NCBI RefSeq assembly: GCF_017562075.2
Contig: NC_054082.1
Span: forward strand, 3,466,550-3,530,549
Reading direction: 5' to 3'
DNA length: 64,000 nucleotides
Origin: Anopheles merus
Lineage: Eukaryota; Arthropoda; Insecta; Diptera; Culicidae
The notes under the pieces are model-generated. The model saw only the letters and a program-made list of their open reading frames with translations, did no database searches and was not told where the DNA came from. The translations under genes and the position numbers were made by a program. Shown here piece after piece: positions 36,355 through 49,420 of the stretch (position 1 is the stretch's first letter; each line of letters opens with the position of its first letter).

Positions 36355-39029
36355 AGATAGGGGGCCTCGGCACACTGATGCGGGCTGGCGCTCTCAATGC
36401 AAGGCGATTGCACGGTTGGAAAGCTGCCAGCCACAAACATAATCTTCAAGCCCGCATAAAGCACGTAATAGGCGAGCGAACGCATCAACCGACTACTATC
36501 CATCCAACCCGCCAACCCACCCACCCACCAACCGGGCCCATCAGGGTTCAGCAAACTTCCCGTAACGCAACGTAACAGAGGGAGACGATCGCAGAACAAG
36601 CAGCAGCAGGGAAATGAGAGTCGTTGGATTGCTTTTGCTTTTCGTTCGAAAGTGAGATGTTGCCTGTGCAATCTAAATGGAGTTGTGGATGCAGAACTTT
36701 TTATTTGTACTTTAATGACTACACTATTCTACCTTCTAGAACAACTTTGGCAAAAGTAATTCAAAATTGCACTGTATTGGAGTACATTCTTCTTGCTGGT
36801 TTATTAGGTTACTCTATTTCAATACATTTCCATAAGTTCAAAGACAACACCAACTGTCCTGTGGCATCTATACATCATTGATCATACACATCATCATATC
36901 ATTACATATCTGAACCCAGACAAGAACCGTACCATACATTAATGGATCAGCAAGCAGAAGCATAATTGTGGTGACACAGTATATGACAGACTGTAGAGCA
37001 ATAACACACAATGCGTCATTTCGTAACTTCGCAGTTTTTTCCACAAACAATCTCGTGAAAAATCAACAAGCTTTGTCTACAATATGTCATACAGTGTTGT
37101 TGCATTGTTTCATTCACTTCATACATGCAGATGAGCAATATGAAAAAGGGGTTACAGTAGAACGTCCACCAATATCTATTGCAAAAAATACCTGCCTATT
37201 TCATCATTTAATTGTTGTGGCCTCCTCAACGCCAATGCTAACGAAACACAAAGTACACACACACACACGCGTAAACAGACTGCAACATTCGCACATTTTA
37301 ACCGCAACATATGTGTGATGCGTTTTTTTTCTTCTTCCCATGCGCAATTGTTTTCGGTGGCAAAACACACACGCCGCGCGCGAGTGCCGTTGTTGAGCGG
37401 TTCACACATAAAGCAAGCAGGCAGGGGCTCGCAACACCCCACCGGAGAGGGCCTTATGTCTCGGCATCAACGGAGATACGGTGTAGAAGTGTGTGGTGAG
37501 TAAATGATTGAAGGTTCCCTCCAATTCGCCAGGTACTACACACACACGCACACGCTAAATTGCTGAAGGCCTGTCTGTCTGTCTGGCTCGTCTGGCTAAG
37601 AGTGCCCATCAGCCGATGGCGGCTACCTTCCGTCCATCTGCCTTTTGCTTCACGTGTTTCCAAGCGAATTAAGCGACGACGGAAGGTTAAATCCACCAGT
37701 GCGCTGTCATCGAAACAATCCGGCACCAAGCAAACTGTTTTATGATTTGTCCTCCTTGCCTATTCTGGCAAATTGTCATTGCTTTCCATTACTGCGGCAC
37801 GTTGCGCTGGAGACACCGAAGAGGAAACAGCAATTTACAACGACAATCAACTACAAAAAAACGCTCCTCACCGCAATCAAAATCATGGACTACAAGGTTT
37901 GTGCCTTTAGTTTCTTGTGTGTCTTTTTTCACGACTCCATGAACCAGGATAGCGTAAGGACAACAACGAAGTGACACGCGGCTTAAGCGATCTTCAGCCG
38001 CGTACCGTGACAGTGACATCAGTCGCGTCGAGATCACTTTTGGAAGGTGCAGGTCGTCCCAGGAACGGACACTGTCGGCTGTCCGTGACCGGGCGGTCAA
38101 TCAAAATTACGGCCATTGCCAAAAGAATCAAGTAAACTCAGAGACACACACACACATATACAAACTCACCCAACACCAATGACGACCGTGTGAAGTTGTG
38201 TAAGGGAAACAATATAAAAAGAATGCCGATTAAAAGCCAAGGTTAAGTCAGGGTTGAGACGTTGCTGAGAAAGGGTCGCGAGAAGCGGTAGCGAGCGTCA
38301 TCTATCATTGTGGCTTTGTGTATAAAAAAGGTTAGAAAAAAATGAGGGTTATTAAAAAAACTATTTCCTCGTGTGACGTTTCAATGTCGTCGATGGCACT
38401 TTTTACGAGGAGTATTTTTAACAACTCCGTCAAAAGACTTACTTGTATCAATGCAATACGTATGGCAAAATCGTACTACGTCATTCAATCCGGCTCGAAG
38501 GACCAAAATACTGGTTTGCGCTTTCGATTGGACGAATCCGTGCGAATAGAGGTGTGTGTTTTACGTTCGTACGAAGTCGAATAAGGCTCTCCACTCAAAC
38601 GTGAGCATGGTTATGCATTATGATATGGTTTGAGACTAGTTTTCGAAACCGAGTCTACTATTTCCGTTACCACCGGTTACCAACCGGTTCGCAACGGAGC
38701 GGTTTTACGGCGCGAGCGTGAACGCGCACAGACATTGCGATAAAGCCACGTGTGTGTTCGTGCAGTCACTGCTTCCACCTCCGCCACCTGGCTTCTTGCC
38801 ACGGCCACGGCGCTCTGCTGCGCGTACAGCAAAACCTTTTTTTCCCTTCCTCGTTGGGGGGACGAAGGGCCGTCGCACCGTTCCAAAGGTTGTTTAAAAT
38901 TCACGGTTACATATTTACAGCACGAGAAGCCTTCCACTAGACGACGACAATGACGGCCCCATTCGTGCTCCCCACCCGTGTTTGTTGCAACTACAGGGTG
39001 GGAGACGACCCAACTTTATGCCTGGTAGG

Positions 39030-39032
<3 letters not shown>

Positions 39033-39080
<48 letters not shown>

Positions 39081-39082
39081 GT
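39033..39082 (+). repeat. (GT)n microsatellite, about 50 bp
   Basis: An almost pure GT dinucleotide run, the longest in the window and a likely polymorphic locus. Confidence 0.9.
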
Positions 39083-42000
39083 TATTCAAAGCGCGTTTGT
39101 ACTTCGATCACGTTTTGCTGCGCTTCCTCCGTCCGTTACATGCAAATGCAAATGTTGGCTCGTCGGACCTGCAAGCGGTGGATTGTTGCCCCCTTTCGGC
39201 ACGGGGAAGGTTTCTGTCAACACCCAGCCAAGCCGGGCCAGCCAAAGTCAATATGGATGGTTGCAGTGTTTCTTTTTTTTTTCGTTTTCGCGCTCGCGAT
39301 GCAAAGCTAGCGAAACAAATTTGGTTCTCTTTTAATGCTAATTTCCCAAGCCATCCGAAGGCTTTGCAGGGCTTGCTGTTATGAGAAGCCTTTTGCTTAC
39401 GTCATTTTGGTTCAATTTCGCGTGAATCATCGCAAAGCGTTTTAATTTATGCGAAAACTCCGGGCTACCTTCGCGGCCACACGCAACAACATATCCTAAA
39501 AGCAGCCCGAACCGTGCAAGACTACCTTCGAGGTGTGACTCATTCGATAGCCATGCGTTGAAGTCAAATGCTCCAAACAAGTCGAAGCTAAAGGTGGTTG
39601 AGTAATGATGATTAGTGATGGTTCGACGTCGTCAAATCTTACCTTAGTAGGCAATCAAACGATAAATCCAATGCACTTCGCATACCACACACACACACCT
39701 CTTAATCCCCGAGATGAATTCTAGAAGTTAGCCAAACTAATCCTTTACGTCTTCTGCATCCGAGCAGAGTCAAGAGTGCAGATCTATAAAGTGATCCAGA
39801 TTATAGCTCAACCAGGCATACTAATGACATGATGAGTTCTTGAGCTGCAAGTGCAATACAATATCTTGAATCCTGCCAATAAACTCATAAATACGATCTC
39901 AAAGTCCGCCTGATTGCTCCTTCGATCACTCGAAGCGCGATAAGCTAACCACCCAACCGATTTGCAGGAAGAAGAACATTTTATTTCTTTAGACATACAA
40001 ATTGAATTCTCCTTTAAAGCACTTCGTGAAGCCTGCCAGAAGTAAAAGTAGGTATAGAGCGTGTTTATCATTGGTGATGCTGCCCGTTTCTGCGCGGTAA
40101 TTCGTGTAGTATGTCGGTATGCCCATAAAAGGCCAACGTTTAACGACCATCTCGGGTGTCATTCGATGGTCAGAGCCTGCAGCACAAGCACCTATATGTT
40201 GTGGGGCACGCTGGTTTATGGCTAACAACGTCGGATTAATATCTACCAAGGAAGATATCTTCGGAAGATACATGCTAAAGAGGCCCAAGAGGTCCAAACC
40301 CTCCATATAACAGTGAACACAACAACATCTTGGGAAGCATACGTACTTCCTGAAACATTCTTGAATTCTTGCTATGATCTGACCCAGCAATATTTACTGG
40401 TTTAAAGATCAAAAGCAAATGCTACACCTAACAAGATGTGTTTCTGCTCGTCACCACCAATCATGCGCTTCTTTATTGGCAGTTGGACCACGACCATGGT
40501 TGCCCACTTCAATGCCATTGCTATTATGTCCCATTGCCCCCTGTAGCAACAGAAGGTTAAATGATGCTCTGTTGGGACGCCTCATCTGACACTCTTACCC
40601 CCGGAGCTTCGAAACCTAAACTTCGAACATTGTATCAATTCAATTATAAATAGAAAATGAACACCTCAAAAACACTCATCACAAGCTGTCCCGTGCGTGT
40701 GAGATTACGTAGCTCGACGTAGTGGCTCAATCGCGCGCAAAACATGCGGAATCGATTGCCGAGAATGGCACACGATCAAATGTAGCAAATAGAAAACTTG
40801 CCTCACTCGCAATCTCTCGAAACTTTCCAACACAAAACCAACGTTTGATTCAATTCACATTCAGCAAAAGTTGTCTTCAACCGGGTGAGACCGGTAGAAC
40901 TTGGAAAACTCGAAAACATGCACACACGCACACCAAGTGCTTTGATGTACTAATGAAAGCTAAAGGCGCTATTAGAACCGTATGGCGATGACGCCAATGA
41001 AAATAAATGTCCAAACACAAATTAAAACCGATATCTGTTTGCAACAGCACCATCAACCGGTTTTCATACTTCACCTACTGTCAAGTCTTCGTACAGAACA
41101 GACACAGAGAGCGGTACACATACAGTGCTCTAAGCTGGCTTCCAAGCAAACAGGAATTTGTTTCTGCCGTGGCTAAAACTAATCGTAAACTTTTCCTACA
41201 CGGGAAATGGGAAATCCGATACAATCTTCTAGGTGCGCCCGTTTCGGGGAGGAAAAAAAAACTTTTATTTTTGTGCTCGCGTTCTATTGCGTGCTGCCTG
41301 CGCCCCCGTGCCCTACGAACGGCGGACCAGCAGCTAGATTGCAACATAAAGACAAAGTTCCGCCTTGCCACTACGACCGACGACCCCCGCGGGTGCGGCT
41401 ACGGGTGGTTTTGACGTTGAGCGGCACACCAGCACAGCACACCATCGGAGGGTAAAGGCACATCAAAATCCTTTTTCAAAACGAGACAGGAACGCAAACG
41501 TTTTGCGTATGTGGGTGTGTGTGTGTGTGTGTGTGAGTGGACCGGGAACATGCGCGTTCGGTATTCCCGGTGAACGAACACAACGAATCCCGATGGAGAG
41601 AGTATAAGCAATGGCGAGATGGTAAGGTTGGATTTTCTCCACTGGTTTCTCATGGGGATTTTCTATACAGGCACGGTGGTGGTGGTATGATGGGCAAGGG
41701 AAACCCGTAACCGATGGAAATTGTCAGATTGTTCATCGCACTGCAATGGTTTCGGCACAAGCTGACTCTATGGAACGTTTGCGTCGTGCATTTCATTAGA
41801 AAGCCATACCAAAAGTAGTGCAAACAGAGTTTTTTACAAAATGTTCCTTTCGAAAGAATGACTTCTTTTGTCCAGTTCTATGTGCTAAATCATGTTCTAT
41901 GTTGCACTATGATAAGTCTACTTTCAGCAGCCAATATCAAGATCGACCGAGAGCTCTAGAAGCACAATTTCCATGTTCAGATAACATTTCCCCGTGTTAG

Positions 42001-42751
42001 AACACAACTTTAACTGTGGCGAAAAGTGACCAGAACATAAAACTCGAATAAGTTTACCATCATTGAGGAAAAGGACAATAAATACGACTGATGTTAGAAG
42101 TGAACATCATGTAAGCTCATCCCCACTAGTGATACACGTGAAGAAGTTCATCATCAACTCACTGCCACTCAGCGTCAACGCTAATCAACGCTGTTTGTCG
42201 TTGTGGTTGTGTGATGTACAGCTGACGGACGTGCTGTGAAGCTCTCCAACACGTCTCTGTGTACAAACAAACAAAGCAACCGCAGCAGCACCACCACCAC
42301 CACCACCAGCAGTTGTTTTAACACCGATTGCACAAGCCTACCAGCAACATTTTCAATCGAAATCATTACTGTTAAGTGGCCCAGGCTGTCGGATTCGTAA
42401 CGCGTCGCTATTCACTAAAGTTTTGAGCCCGTACAAGTACCAACCGTCGTACGGCTGCGGCTCGGAAAAAAAACCGAAAACCCACCGAAACATTCCAACA
42501 AAAGACAACCGGGAAACCGGGAACTCGTAGATGAAAAGCTGACAAGGGCCTAGAATAATGGCTTCAGCGCCACTCGCAGGAGGGATTTCACGTGAGGGCT
42601 TTTGTTTTGTCAGCTATCTTGCCACGATTTTCCATTCCTCCCCAAACAGACACATCAACCATCCTACACAACATACCCAACATGTTTTGGGGGTTCATTT
42701 TCGCTTTCAATCTCAAAACGCACAAAGAAAAAAGCTCACTGTTAGGGGAGA

Positions 42752-42764
42752 GGGGGGGGGGGGG
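42752..42764 (+). repeat. poly(G) run, 13 bases
   Basis: Thirteen consecutive G on the plus strand within a purine-rich stretch. Confidence 0.9.
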
Positions 42765-43202
42765 AGGGAAGAAGACGGGCGGGAAAAAAATCGGAGAAGC
42801 TGCCCCATTAGGCCGATGGAGTAATCAAGTAAGGCTTTGGCCGGCTTAGCTGCCCTTGCCAAGAGGGGTGCAGTGAAGGTGGGAAGCGTGACGGGGACCG
42901 GAAAAAAAACGTTAGACGGAAAATGCAAACTCTCACTCACTCTTCGTGCTTCATCATTTCGGTTTGTTGCCCTTTCGTTTTCCTCTCCGTCCTCTGTTTC
43001 CTCATGCCATCACTCTCTCATTATTTCTTTTTTTTTTGCTTTTCGCTTCCACCGGTAATCGAGCAGTTTTTGTTTCGATTTTCTTTTTGTGCTTTTATGC
43101 TACAGCAGCTACCCCCTCTTACCTCTCCGCAATCCACAGCAACTCCTCGTCTATAAGGGAAAGAAAACAATGAAGAAACACACACATTTGAGACGAATCG
43201 CT

Positions 43203-43213
43203 GGGGGGGGGGG
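43203..43213 (+). repeat. poly(G) run, 11 bases
   Basis: Eleven consecutive G on the plus strand. Confidence 0.9.
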
Positions 43214-44794
43214 AAGGTGGTTTAATCATCAATGTCGTCATCGCTTCATGCGCGTACTTCGTAAAAGTGAAACAAATGGAGCACTGAAGGGGAAGGCAGA
43301 CGGAGGGAGAGCAGCATGAAATGCCCCCAAAAGCAGAACAGAAAAGCGAAACAAAGGAAACTCGCACTATCCAGCGGGAGACACGCAAGCACACACGCCG
43401 ACACACAACAGACACACGCTCACACGCCGAAGGAATGTCCGTCCGTTTTCTGTTTTTGTTACACGATATCTCACACGCGGTTGCCCTTTTTTCGCCCCCC
43501 TCTTCTCAAGCGTCACTCCCGTCACTGTATCGTCAAGACCGGACTCATTTTACTTTCGCGTGACGACGGTGTGTGGTGTGGCACAAATTTGTACTCCTTT
43601 TTTGTTACTGCAGCATACTTTTTTTCCTTTTATGTTTGCGAATTTCAGAGCCCTGGAAGAAGGAAGAGACGATACACACACAATGGCCAAACACACAATG
43701 GTTGCTTTGTTACCGTGCCACCCGGTGTTCCATTTTGGATCTCTGTCTTTAGACCTTAACAGACACACACACATATCGGGATAATCTTTATGTACAACGC
43801 AGTTGGTTAACTTTTAACCTTTAATCTACCAACTAATGTAATGAGTGTTTTATAATTTATGCTTCAAAAAAATCCACCCATTAATAAACACTATAGCAGT
43901 GAAAAATGATCTAAAATTATGCGTACGGAACATTGAACGCCCTCACGGAAATGAACCGAACCGTCCAAAGCATCGTCTAATCAACAAACCATTCCATAGC
44001 AGCATAAAGTAAACATAACGAGGAAATCACGCACACACCCATACATCCATACACCCATCCAACGTACAAGTCATCCTTGGCACAAAGAGCTGACCCATCG
44101 GCATGAATCACAGCCACAACGGTGTACTTGTGCTCGGTGTGTGTGTGCGTGTGGTATGCCTGCGCGCTTTGTGCGACTGTATATGTGCACGGCCAAATGA
44201 AGGCCCCTCTTCAGGGCTTGAAAACTAAATCACAATGAAACATGCCTGTACACACGCACACTCACACACACATTCACACTCACCCTTAAACGTACAGATT
44301 CACCCCCACAGGCAGGGCGAGCAACGGACGGTAGGGCGCACGTGCGCGCACACACCCTTACCTCGAACGAAGGCAGAAGGGCTGCCAACGGTGGGGGGGT
44401 GTGCCAGTGTGTTCTTGTGTGCAGCGGCTCAAAGCGCGCTATATGGTTGCTTTGATTGCCGAGAGATTGTGGTCTCGCACCACACCGCGGTGGTGTGTTT
44501 TTGTTCCGAACGGCTCTCAAGTGTTGGGTTTTTTTTCACGCGCCATCGAAATACCAGAACTTGTATGACGGAATGACACAGTTGGCGGTGGTACACGGTT
44601 GTATTGGAGAGAGACAGAAAAGATTACAACATACATCCAAAGACGAAGACGAAGGATAGTGGGAGTGGAGGAGGGGAGTGGGCAACTTATGCTATGCTAG
44701 CTATAAACATGATTAAAACTCACTTCCACTCGGTTCCACTGCGCCATCGTGATCAGCACCATCGGGAACCTTCTATTGCTTCGTGCGGGCTCTC

Positions 44795-45012
44795 GCTCTC
44801 TCTCTCTCTCTCTGGCGCTCGCTGCGTCTCTTGCTCTCTTGCTCTTTGTGTATGGTTGTAGTGCGGGGTTGAACGGGCAGACACGGACTCCAGGGGACGG
44901 CCGGATGTGAGCGCGGACGGGTGTTGCGCGTTGAGGTGGCAATGAAAAAGGGAGCTCTGGCTCCACCGCCCACTCCCACTCAAAACTCTCTCCCTCTCTC
45001 TCCCTCTCTCTT
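44795..45012. repeat. pair of CT (GAGA on minus) tracts
   Basis: CT runs at 44795-44813 and 44986-45012 flank a GC-rich segment. A TATAAA lies at 44702-44707, just upstream on the plus strand. The arrangement is promoter-like, but I can attach no gene to it. Confidence 0.5.
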
Positions 45013-45282
45013 TGGCTCGGCTCGTTCTTTGCCCAGCTCTGCTGTGCACATTTCCCTTTTTTCTCGCCCGATTTGCACGGTCGAATGCGTTTCAATGCGC
45101 TAACTTCCGCTACGGCGGTACCAAAAAAAAAAAAAAACACACACACATACACTCCTAACACTGCACCCTCTCGCTAGCCCCTGCAGTACACCATAAGGGC
45201 GTGGACAGAATGGAGCGGAAGAAAAGTGTGATAGCTTTTCACCCAGAACGCAATAGAAAATTATTCCTGTAGCCAGCACACT

Positions 45283-45307
45283 CACACACACACACACACA
45301 CACACAA
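45283..45307 (+). repeat. (CA)n microsatellite
   Basis: About twelve CA units in the flank upstream of the WDR48 homolog. Confidence 0.9.
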
Positions 45308-46400
45308 ATAGGGGCGAAATTCTAAATTGAAACTGTGCTAGCACCAAACAAACAAACATCGGAAACCAAACACACACACACACGTTGCTAGCATGACGAA
45401 GCAACAACGGGCCCCACACACCATCAAATTGCGTACATAATGAGGGAATCTATTTTTTTTTTTCGTTTTCTGTTTCACCAACATAACACACGCACACAGC
45501 CTCGGTCAAAATAAAACCTTCTAGATGTTTTTCCTTTCATTTTCTTCACCACCGCCCCACACATCGCAGCGCAATTTCTCTCGCTGGTGGGGCTGTTTTA
45601 TAAACCTTTTATCGTCTCTCTAAATACGCACATACACACACACAAACACGCCCAGTCCCACACACGGTACACAAGCGGCACACGTACGCGAAAACACACA
45701 CCACACATACACACACTCGCACAGTCTAAGTGGAAGCGCTCGTCTCCCCACAAAAAAACCACACCAAACTGATTCGAAATAGCGATAGGAAGGCAGAAAA
45801 TGCGAACCAGCGCATTTACATTCAGCACCACAGAGCACAGCGATTGGCTATTGTGTAAGATTATATATAGAATGGGAAACTAACTTTTTCCTCAGCAACC
45901 GAGCGCGGTTCCACCGTTGTTGCTCCTTCCGAAGTGTAACAATGAATGAGGAGAATCAACAATGAATGAAAGCGACATACCCGAACAGGGCCAGCTTAGG
46001 CGGTGCTCTATGAGAATGCCGAGCACGCAGCACTTGGTCGGTGGTACCGAAATCGTAGGAAAGCATTCAAAAACGCATAAAGTCGTTGATAAAATGGAAC
46101 AATTATCTTGCTGATTTTTCAAAACACCGCGGAGTTTGTCGAAAAACTCATAATCTCTCGTTTTTATTTATTTTCCAGGGGGTTTGCCATGCGTCATCCA
46201 CGCTACGCACTGTGCACATCGAAAATGAATGCAAAACGATGTCAAAGCCGAATCTGTCAAACGGTGGCAAAAGCAAACGTCAAAATAAATCAACAATACA
46301 ATTTTATTCCTTGTACAGCGGTGGTAAATTGTGTTTTTGCAGAGAAAATTCCGACGATTGCAAAAAGTTAAATCATATCTCTGTGGAAAACAGCGCGGCA

Positions 46401-46890
46401 CTACACACGGCACATTGATATGGCATTAAAAGAGGCTTAATTAGATTACAAACAACACTTGGGTGGTTTACAAGGTACCTGTCCCCGCGTACGACGGTGT
46501 TTTTTCAGACGATACGTTCCGGATTCCCCAAGCGGAGATTGTACGGCTTTCGTTTTCTTTACAGATCATAAGTATTGGAGGAAACATGTGAAGAGCACAC
46601 ATCTAGCTGCTGATCGATTGCTGAAACGGAGTGTCGAGCAAGGAAATTTATGAAATTATTACAGCATTTGTTCTGCACAAAACATCTACTGTACGTACGG
46701 CGCGACGGGCACCATTCCATCATAGTTTATGTGTGGCATCCTTAAACATGTTTGTGCTGCTTTTTTGCAGGTAAACATTTAGGATACGTTTCGGTGTGAT
46801 TGTTTCCTTCGCTCCACTGTTTGCTGATTAGACAACACCTATTGTCACTCTCCGGGATCGTTAAAGCTACTAAGAAACAGCTGCTTCAAG
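46401..46890 (+). promoter_or_regulatory. 5' flank and probable leader of the WDR48 homolog
   Basis: No exon here is certain. A good acceptor (TGCTGCTTTTTTGCAG) ends at 46770, so a leader exon running 46771-46890 into the start codon is plausible, with an upstream non-coding exon possibly ending at a donor near 46479 (CAAG|GTACCT). A 47-codon open stretch after an acceptor-like TTTTTTCAG near 46508, ending at TGA 46651-46653, is not recognisable and may be leader sequence. Confidence 0.35.
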
Positions 46891-49420
46891 ATGCTTACAC
46901 ACAAGAACAATCAAGGTGGACGGAAAAAGATGCAGGTGGCTTTCGTCATACGGGATGCTGAGGAAAAACGCCACCGAAATGGGGTGAATGCGCTGCAGCT
47001 GGACAGCATCAATGGCCGGTTGTATTCGGCCGGCAGAGACGGTATTATTCGCCTATGGAACTCGACACAGACTTCCTCCTCAGAGCCGTACATCCAGAGC
47101 ATGGAGCATCACAACGATTGGGTGAACGATATCGTCTTATGCTGCGGGGGTCGTAACTGTAAGTTTGAGCTGGAGCTGTGAATAGCTGTGAAGGATCTAA
47201 TTAGTATTTTTTTTTTCGTTTATAACAGTGATAAGCGCCAGTTGTGACACCACAGTGAAGGTGTGGAATGCACACAAAGGTTTTTGCATGTCGACTTTGC
47301 GCACGCACCGGGATTACGTGCAAGCACTTGCGTACGCAAAGGATCGCGAACAGGTTGCCAGCGCTGGATTGGACAAGGCAATATTTCTGTGGGACGTTAA
47401 CACACTTACCGCACTGACTGCCTCCAATAACACAGTTACAAGTAGGTGTTCGTAATTTCGTAATTGAGTTACAATTGCAATTGACGACGTTGTTTTGGGG
47501 GGGCACGTTTCAGCATCCAGCATATCGGGATCGAAGGACTCAATCTACAGCTTGGCGATGAATCCGTCCGGGACGATCATTGTGAGCGGATCGACAGAAA
47601 ACACGCTTCGAATTTGGGACCCGCGAACATGCAACAAGATCGCGAAACTGAAGGGACACACGGAAAACGTGAAAGCGCTAATCGTATCCGAGGATGGCAC
47701 GCAGGTCGTGTCCGGCAGCTCGGATGGTAAGATCAAGCTGTGGAGCATCGGGCAGCAGCGCTGCATTCAAACCATTAGCGTGCACTCGGAAGGTGTTTGG
47801 TGTTTGCTGATGACGGAGGGCTTCTCACACGTGATCTCCGGTAGCCGGGATCGGAAGATCATTATGACAGAGTTACGGAATCCCGCGAACAGTGTTTTAA
47901 TATGTGAAGAGCAGGCTCCCGTTCTGAGCATGTGCTACAATATTGACCAAACAGGCGTGTGGGCCACTACATGGAACTCTGACATTCGATGCTGGAAGCT
48001 ACACAAAACGGAAAAACTGTGCAACTACAGCTACTCCAACAGCAACAGCAGTATCAACAACGGCAGCGGTGATGGCACCTCCAGTTCTGTGGCACCAGCA
48101 CCAGCATCTAACAGCAGAGCACCGACAGCAGTGCCTACCGGGACGACCACGGCTAGCTCGGGCAAGGGCTATGAGGTTGCTTGCATCAAAGGAGGCGCCG
48201 CCATCAAACGATACCACGTGCTAAACGATAAACGGTTCATGCTGACGAGGGATACGGACGAAAACGTGGCCATCTACGACGTGCTGAAGATAAAAAAGGT
48301 AGAGGATCTCGGAAAGGTGGACTTTGAGGAGGAAATTAAAAAGCGCAGCCAACGAATTTACGTACCGAATTGGTTCATGGTGGATTTAAAAACAGGAGTA
48401 AGTGTTTCTCATCCTCTCGTGTGATAATGGTGTGTTCATTTCATATCCTTCCATTGTGCCCCCTTTAACAGATGCCAATGATAGTGCTAGGACAGGATGA
48501 AATCGATTGCTTCGCAGCATGGGTTTCGGCGGAAGCGGGCCTTCCAGAGCATGCGGAACCCGGGTCAGATCCAAAGGTGAACTATGGCAGTCTGTTGCTA
48601 CAGGCGCTGCTGGAACATTGGCGACCTGCACCATCGCACCACCATATCCAGGGCGGGCCGGTTGAATTGGAAAACGGTTGTGATGGTGACGTTCGGGGCA
48701 ATGAATACTTCAGCGTGCCGAAGCATACTCCAATTATTTTTAGCGAAGTTGGTGGAAGGAATGTGTGCCGGCTGCTGGTAAAGGATGCTGCCGGTGAAAC
48801 GGAAAGCGCACTGCTAAACGACACCGTCCCGTCGTGGGTGACCAATGTGGTCATCGATCGGACGCTACCCAAGTTCATAAAGCTTCCGTTTTATCTGCTG
48901 GCCCATCCATCGATGCTGAAGCAGGACCGCAACAAAAAGGTAAGCTCCAATTAAGATCCAACCGAGGGTGCAATCTTTGTGCTAGGATAAATGTGCTAAC
49001 GTTGCGTTTGGTTTGGTCCTTTCCTCAGGAACGCTTGATAGCGAACGAGTTCATTCAATGTAGGAAAGTGTGTGAGCACGTGTTGGAGAAAGTACTGGGC
49101 TCCGATTTGCCAACGAGCGACAGTAATGGCAACTCCAACTCTTCGCAAAATAACAGTCAAAGTGATGGTAACTCCGAAAGCAGTCAGATACCTGCCGAGG
49201 AACGAATCGAGCTATTGTGTAATGAGGTGGTGAGTAGGAGGAGAATCCATCATTGTTGCAAAGCATTTGTACTTTAATAACTATTTTATCGTATTTTCTC
49301 TCTCATTTTTCTCGTTACCACTAGCTGTGTGATCCCAACATGGACCTTCGTACAGTGAGGCATTTTATTTGGAAACAGTCATCGGATCTAACTTTCCACT
49401 ACCGGACGAAATTAAACTAA
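46891..49420 (+). CDS. WDR48: WDR48/UAF1 homolog, WD40 activator of USP deubiquitinases
   Basis: Six exons: 46891-47158, 47229-47441, 47514-48397, 48472-48939, 49029-49229 and 49325-49420. The product is 709 aa (human about 677). All junctions are GT-AG and the phases agree. The beta-propeller occupies roughly residues 20-320 and is nearly identical to vertebrate WDR48 in many blocks (VNALQLD, SMEHH.DWVNDIVLCC, SASCDTTVKVWNAHKGFC, FLWDVNTLTALTASNNTV). A Ser/Asn/Ala/Thr-rich insertion at about residues 328-380 is extra. The C-terminal part keeps the KVEDLGKVDFEEEIKKR and YVPNWF blocks, the SUMO-like region, and the end DPNMDLRTV.HFIW. In other animals this protein binds and activates USP1, USP12 and USP46, acting on FANCD2, PCNA and other targets; that role is inferred. 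No canonical AATAAA follows the stop within 300 bases. Confidence 0.96.

Larger units (their letters stand above)
27424..46400. other. 19-kb gene desert rich in simple repeats
   Basis: I find no exon with splice sites and recognisable protein. The longer open frames (for example 28941-29396, 29708-30142 minus, 33294-33692, 36243-36671 minus, 44697-45161 minus) overlap CA, CT, CAC, CAG or GAT repeats or lack any domain. Contents include (GA)n at about 28868 and 34048, G runs at 34201, 42752 and 43203, CAG/GAT runs at 36279-36354, (GT)n at 39033, CT tracts at 44795-45012 and (CA)n at 45283. An AT-rich patch occupies 36650-37110. The stretch may be intergenic regulatory DNA or a large intron. 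Confidence 0.5.

Noticed and set aside
36243..36671. Minus-strand frame with an Ile/Leu membrane-like stretch
   Set aside because: The hydrophobic stretch is produced by GAT and CAG repeats read in reverse, not by protein-level constraint.
38950..39384. 144-codon plus frame with a Cys-Val run
   Set aside because: The CVCVCV run is the (GT)n microsatellite at 39033.
44697..45161. 154-codon minus-strand frame rich in Arg-Glu repeats
   Set aside because: Created by CT/GA microsatellites.
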